A stretch of 6,589 nt of DNA from JAAEQD01 sp964521815 (GTDB lineage Bacteria; Zixibacteria; MSB-5A5; UBA10806; 4484-95). The stretch is taken from NCBI GenBank assembly GCA_964521815.1, contig CAZFSN010000184.1, positions 1 to 6,589 of the forward strand, written 5' to 3'. The notes under the pieces are model-generated. The model was not told where the DNA came from, searched no databases, and saw only the letters and a list, made by a program, of their open reading frames with translations. The translations under genes and the position numbers were made by a program. Below are positions 6,568 through 6,589 of the stretch, one piece after another; position 1 is the first letter of the stretch; each line of letters begins with the position of its first letter.

Positions 6568-6589
6568 AGCCTCTCCTGATTGCGCGGCT

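Overview
The window is bacterial and every gene I can support is read on the minus strand, so transcription runs from the right edge to the left edge. Coding density is high and no intergenic gap exceeds about 220 bases. The fused ADP-forming acyl-CoA synthetase, the YCII-SRPBCC fusion and the Shine-Dalgarno sites of AGGAG type suggest a genome of a little-cultivated phylum (candidate lineages such as Zixibacteria or relatives would fit). That placement is an impression from gene content and not shown by any marker gene in the window.

From right to left along the direction of transcription: (1) 6567-5770, a two-domain protein with an N-terminal YCII domain and a C-terminal SRPBCC/AHSA1-type domain. 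(2) 5775-5682, a compact palindromic element with GTAGGTCA/TGACCTAC terminal inverted repeats and three internal hairpins; it supplies the stop codon of the preceding gene. (3) 5601-3499, a 700-residue fused alpha-beta ADP-forming acetate/acyl-CoA ligase. (4) 3498-3280, an AT-rich spacer of 219 bases. (5) 3279-1279, a class II glutamine amidotransferase of the asparagine synthase family. (6) 1278-1169, an AT-rich spacer with a promoter-like sequence. (7) 1168-923, a small stand-alone acyl carrier protein started by TTG. (8) 914-1, the first 304 residues of an AMP-forming acyl-CoA ligase that runs off the left edge.

The last three genes look like one functional unit. The ligase would adenylate a carboxylic acid and load it on the carrier protein; the amidotransferase would use glutamine nitrogen to amidate a carboxylate, on the carrier or elsewhere in the pathway. 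Similar trios of AsnB-like amidotransferase, carrier protein and acyl-CoA ligase are known in surface-polysaccharide and exosortase-associated loci, but no exosortase, glycosyltransferase or acyltransferase is visible here, so the product is unknown. The ADP-forming synthetase interconverts acyl-CoA plus ADP and Pi with free acid plus ATP; whether it serves the trio or ordinary energy metabolism cannot be told from the sequence. The two most interesting items are this amidotransferase/carrier/ligase set and the structured repeat at the stop codon of the YCII-SRPBCC gene.
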